Assembly: GCA_023428805.1 (NCBI GenBank)
Contig: JAEYWW010000199.1
Span: forward strand, 1-5,612
Origin: Armatimonadota bacterium
Lineage (GTDB): Bacteria > Armatimonadota > Fimbriimonadia > Fimbriimonadales > Fimbriimonadaceae
DNA: 5,612 bases
Direction of reading: 5' to 3'
Part shown: positions 5,494 to 5,612 of the stretch, piece after piece
How positions within the stretch are numbered: position 1 is the stretch's first letter
Layout of the letters: the number at the start of each line of letters is the position of its first letter
The notes under the pieces: generated by a model
Told to the model about the DNA's origin: nothing
The model's input: the letters and a program-made list of their open reading frames with translations, nothing else
The model's database searches: none
Translations under genes and position numbers: made by a program

Positions 5494-5526
5494 CAATCCT
5501 TTTTAAAATACTCTCCATCGCGCAGA

Positions 5527-5572
5527 AGCACCAAGGTGCTTACTCCAGAGCTCGACCCAGGTTGAGCACTCC
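5527..5572 (-). repeat. REP-like unit 5
   Basis: This is a 46-nt minus-strand unit. GGAGTGC runs into a stem GCTCAACC paired with GGTCGAGC (one mismatch, TG loop). CTCTGGAGTA follows, then a second hairpin AGCACC-TT-GGTGCT. Its length and order match units 1 and 2 although the stem sequences differ. Confidence 0.55.
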
Positions 5573-5612
5573 GACAGACCTGCACCCGGTGGCGGATCAT
5601 GTCATGGAGTGC

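Larger units (their letters stand above)
5271..5612. repeat. Cluster of REP-like GGAGTGC hairpin units filling the gene-free right end
   Basis: These 342 nt hold no convincing gene on either strand. At least five units of one loose pattern can be seen: GGAGTGC leading into a first stem-loop, a short pyrimidine-rich link (CTTT or CTCT), then a second short-loop hairpin. Units lie on both strands in the order plus, minus, plus, minus, minus, and a further GGAGTGC starts at 5606 and is cut by the window edge. The stems differ between units while staying paired. The arrangement resembles REP/REPIN families spread by RAYT transposases, but no RAYT gene is in the window. Confidence 0.7.

Noticed and set aside
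5271..5572. CRISPR array
   Set aside because: The units are not identical, lie on both strands and have irregular spacing, so they fit REP-like repeats instead.
5248..5600. Two overlapping minus-strand open frames (5496-5248 and 5600-5406) over the right end
   Set aside because: They translate hairpin repeats, with Arg/Gly-rich output, no domain and no convincing ribosome site.

Overview
The window (about 60% GC by eye) looks like chromosomal DNA of a Gram-negative-type bacterium. It carries an LptD/OstA-like outer-membrane protein gene, a GlnD-type PII uridylyltransferase gene and an extracytoplasmic-function (ECF) sigma factor gene. The compact LptD-like protein and the hairpin-rich GGAGTGC intergenic repeats make me think first of Armatimonadota (Fimbriimonadia-like), with Verrucomicrobia and other PVC bacteria as the alternative. 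This is an impression, not a proof.

Layout. Positions 1-3208 hold a tightly packed minus-strand operon of four genes, read from right to left: ECF sigma factor (3208-2651), a 108-aa single-pass membrane protein in the usual anti-sigma position (2647-2321), a 457-aa protein with about seven membrane segments (2324-951), and the first 315 codons of a GlnD-type nucleotidyltransferase (about 945 to beyond base 1). The junctions are a 3-nt gap, an ATGA overlap and a gap of about 5 nt, so the genes are probably co-transcribed and translationally coupled. A 94-bp divergent intergenic region (3209-3302) separates this operon from a plus-strand LptA/LptD-like gene (3303-4889). That gene keeps a single reading frame over 528 codons but is cut by two in-frame TAG codons (3645 and 4044). 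A small minus-strand gene of 69 codons (5095-4886) ends tail-to-tail with it on a shared CTAG.

The right end (5271-5612) has no convincing gene. It is a cluster of REP-like units of about 45 nt. Each starts with GGAGTGC and contains two stem-loops whose stems differ between units by compensating changes; the two best units form a REPIN-like inverted pair.

How the parts may work together. An ECF sigma factor with a membrane-anchored partner, divergent from an outer-membrane assembly gene, suggests an envelope-stress circuit (E. coli sigma-E controls lptD). That link is inference. The most interesting points are the two in-frame amber codons in an otherwise well-kept gene, the glnD-like gene with no ATG at its expected start, and the covarying hairpin repeat family.
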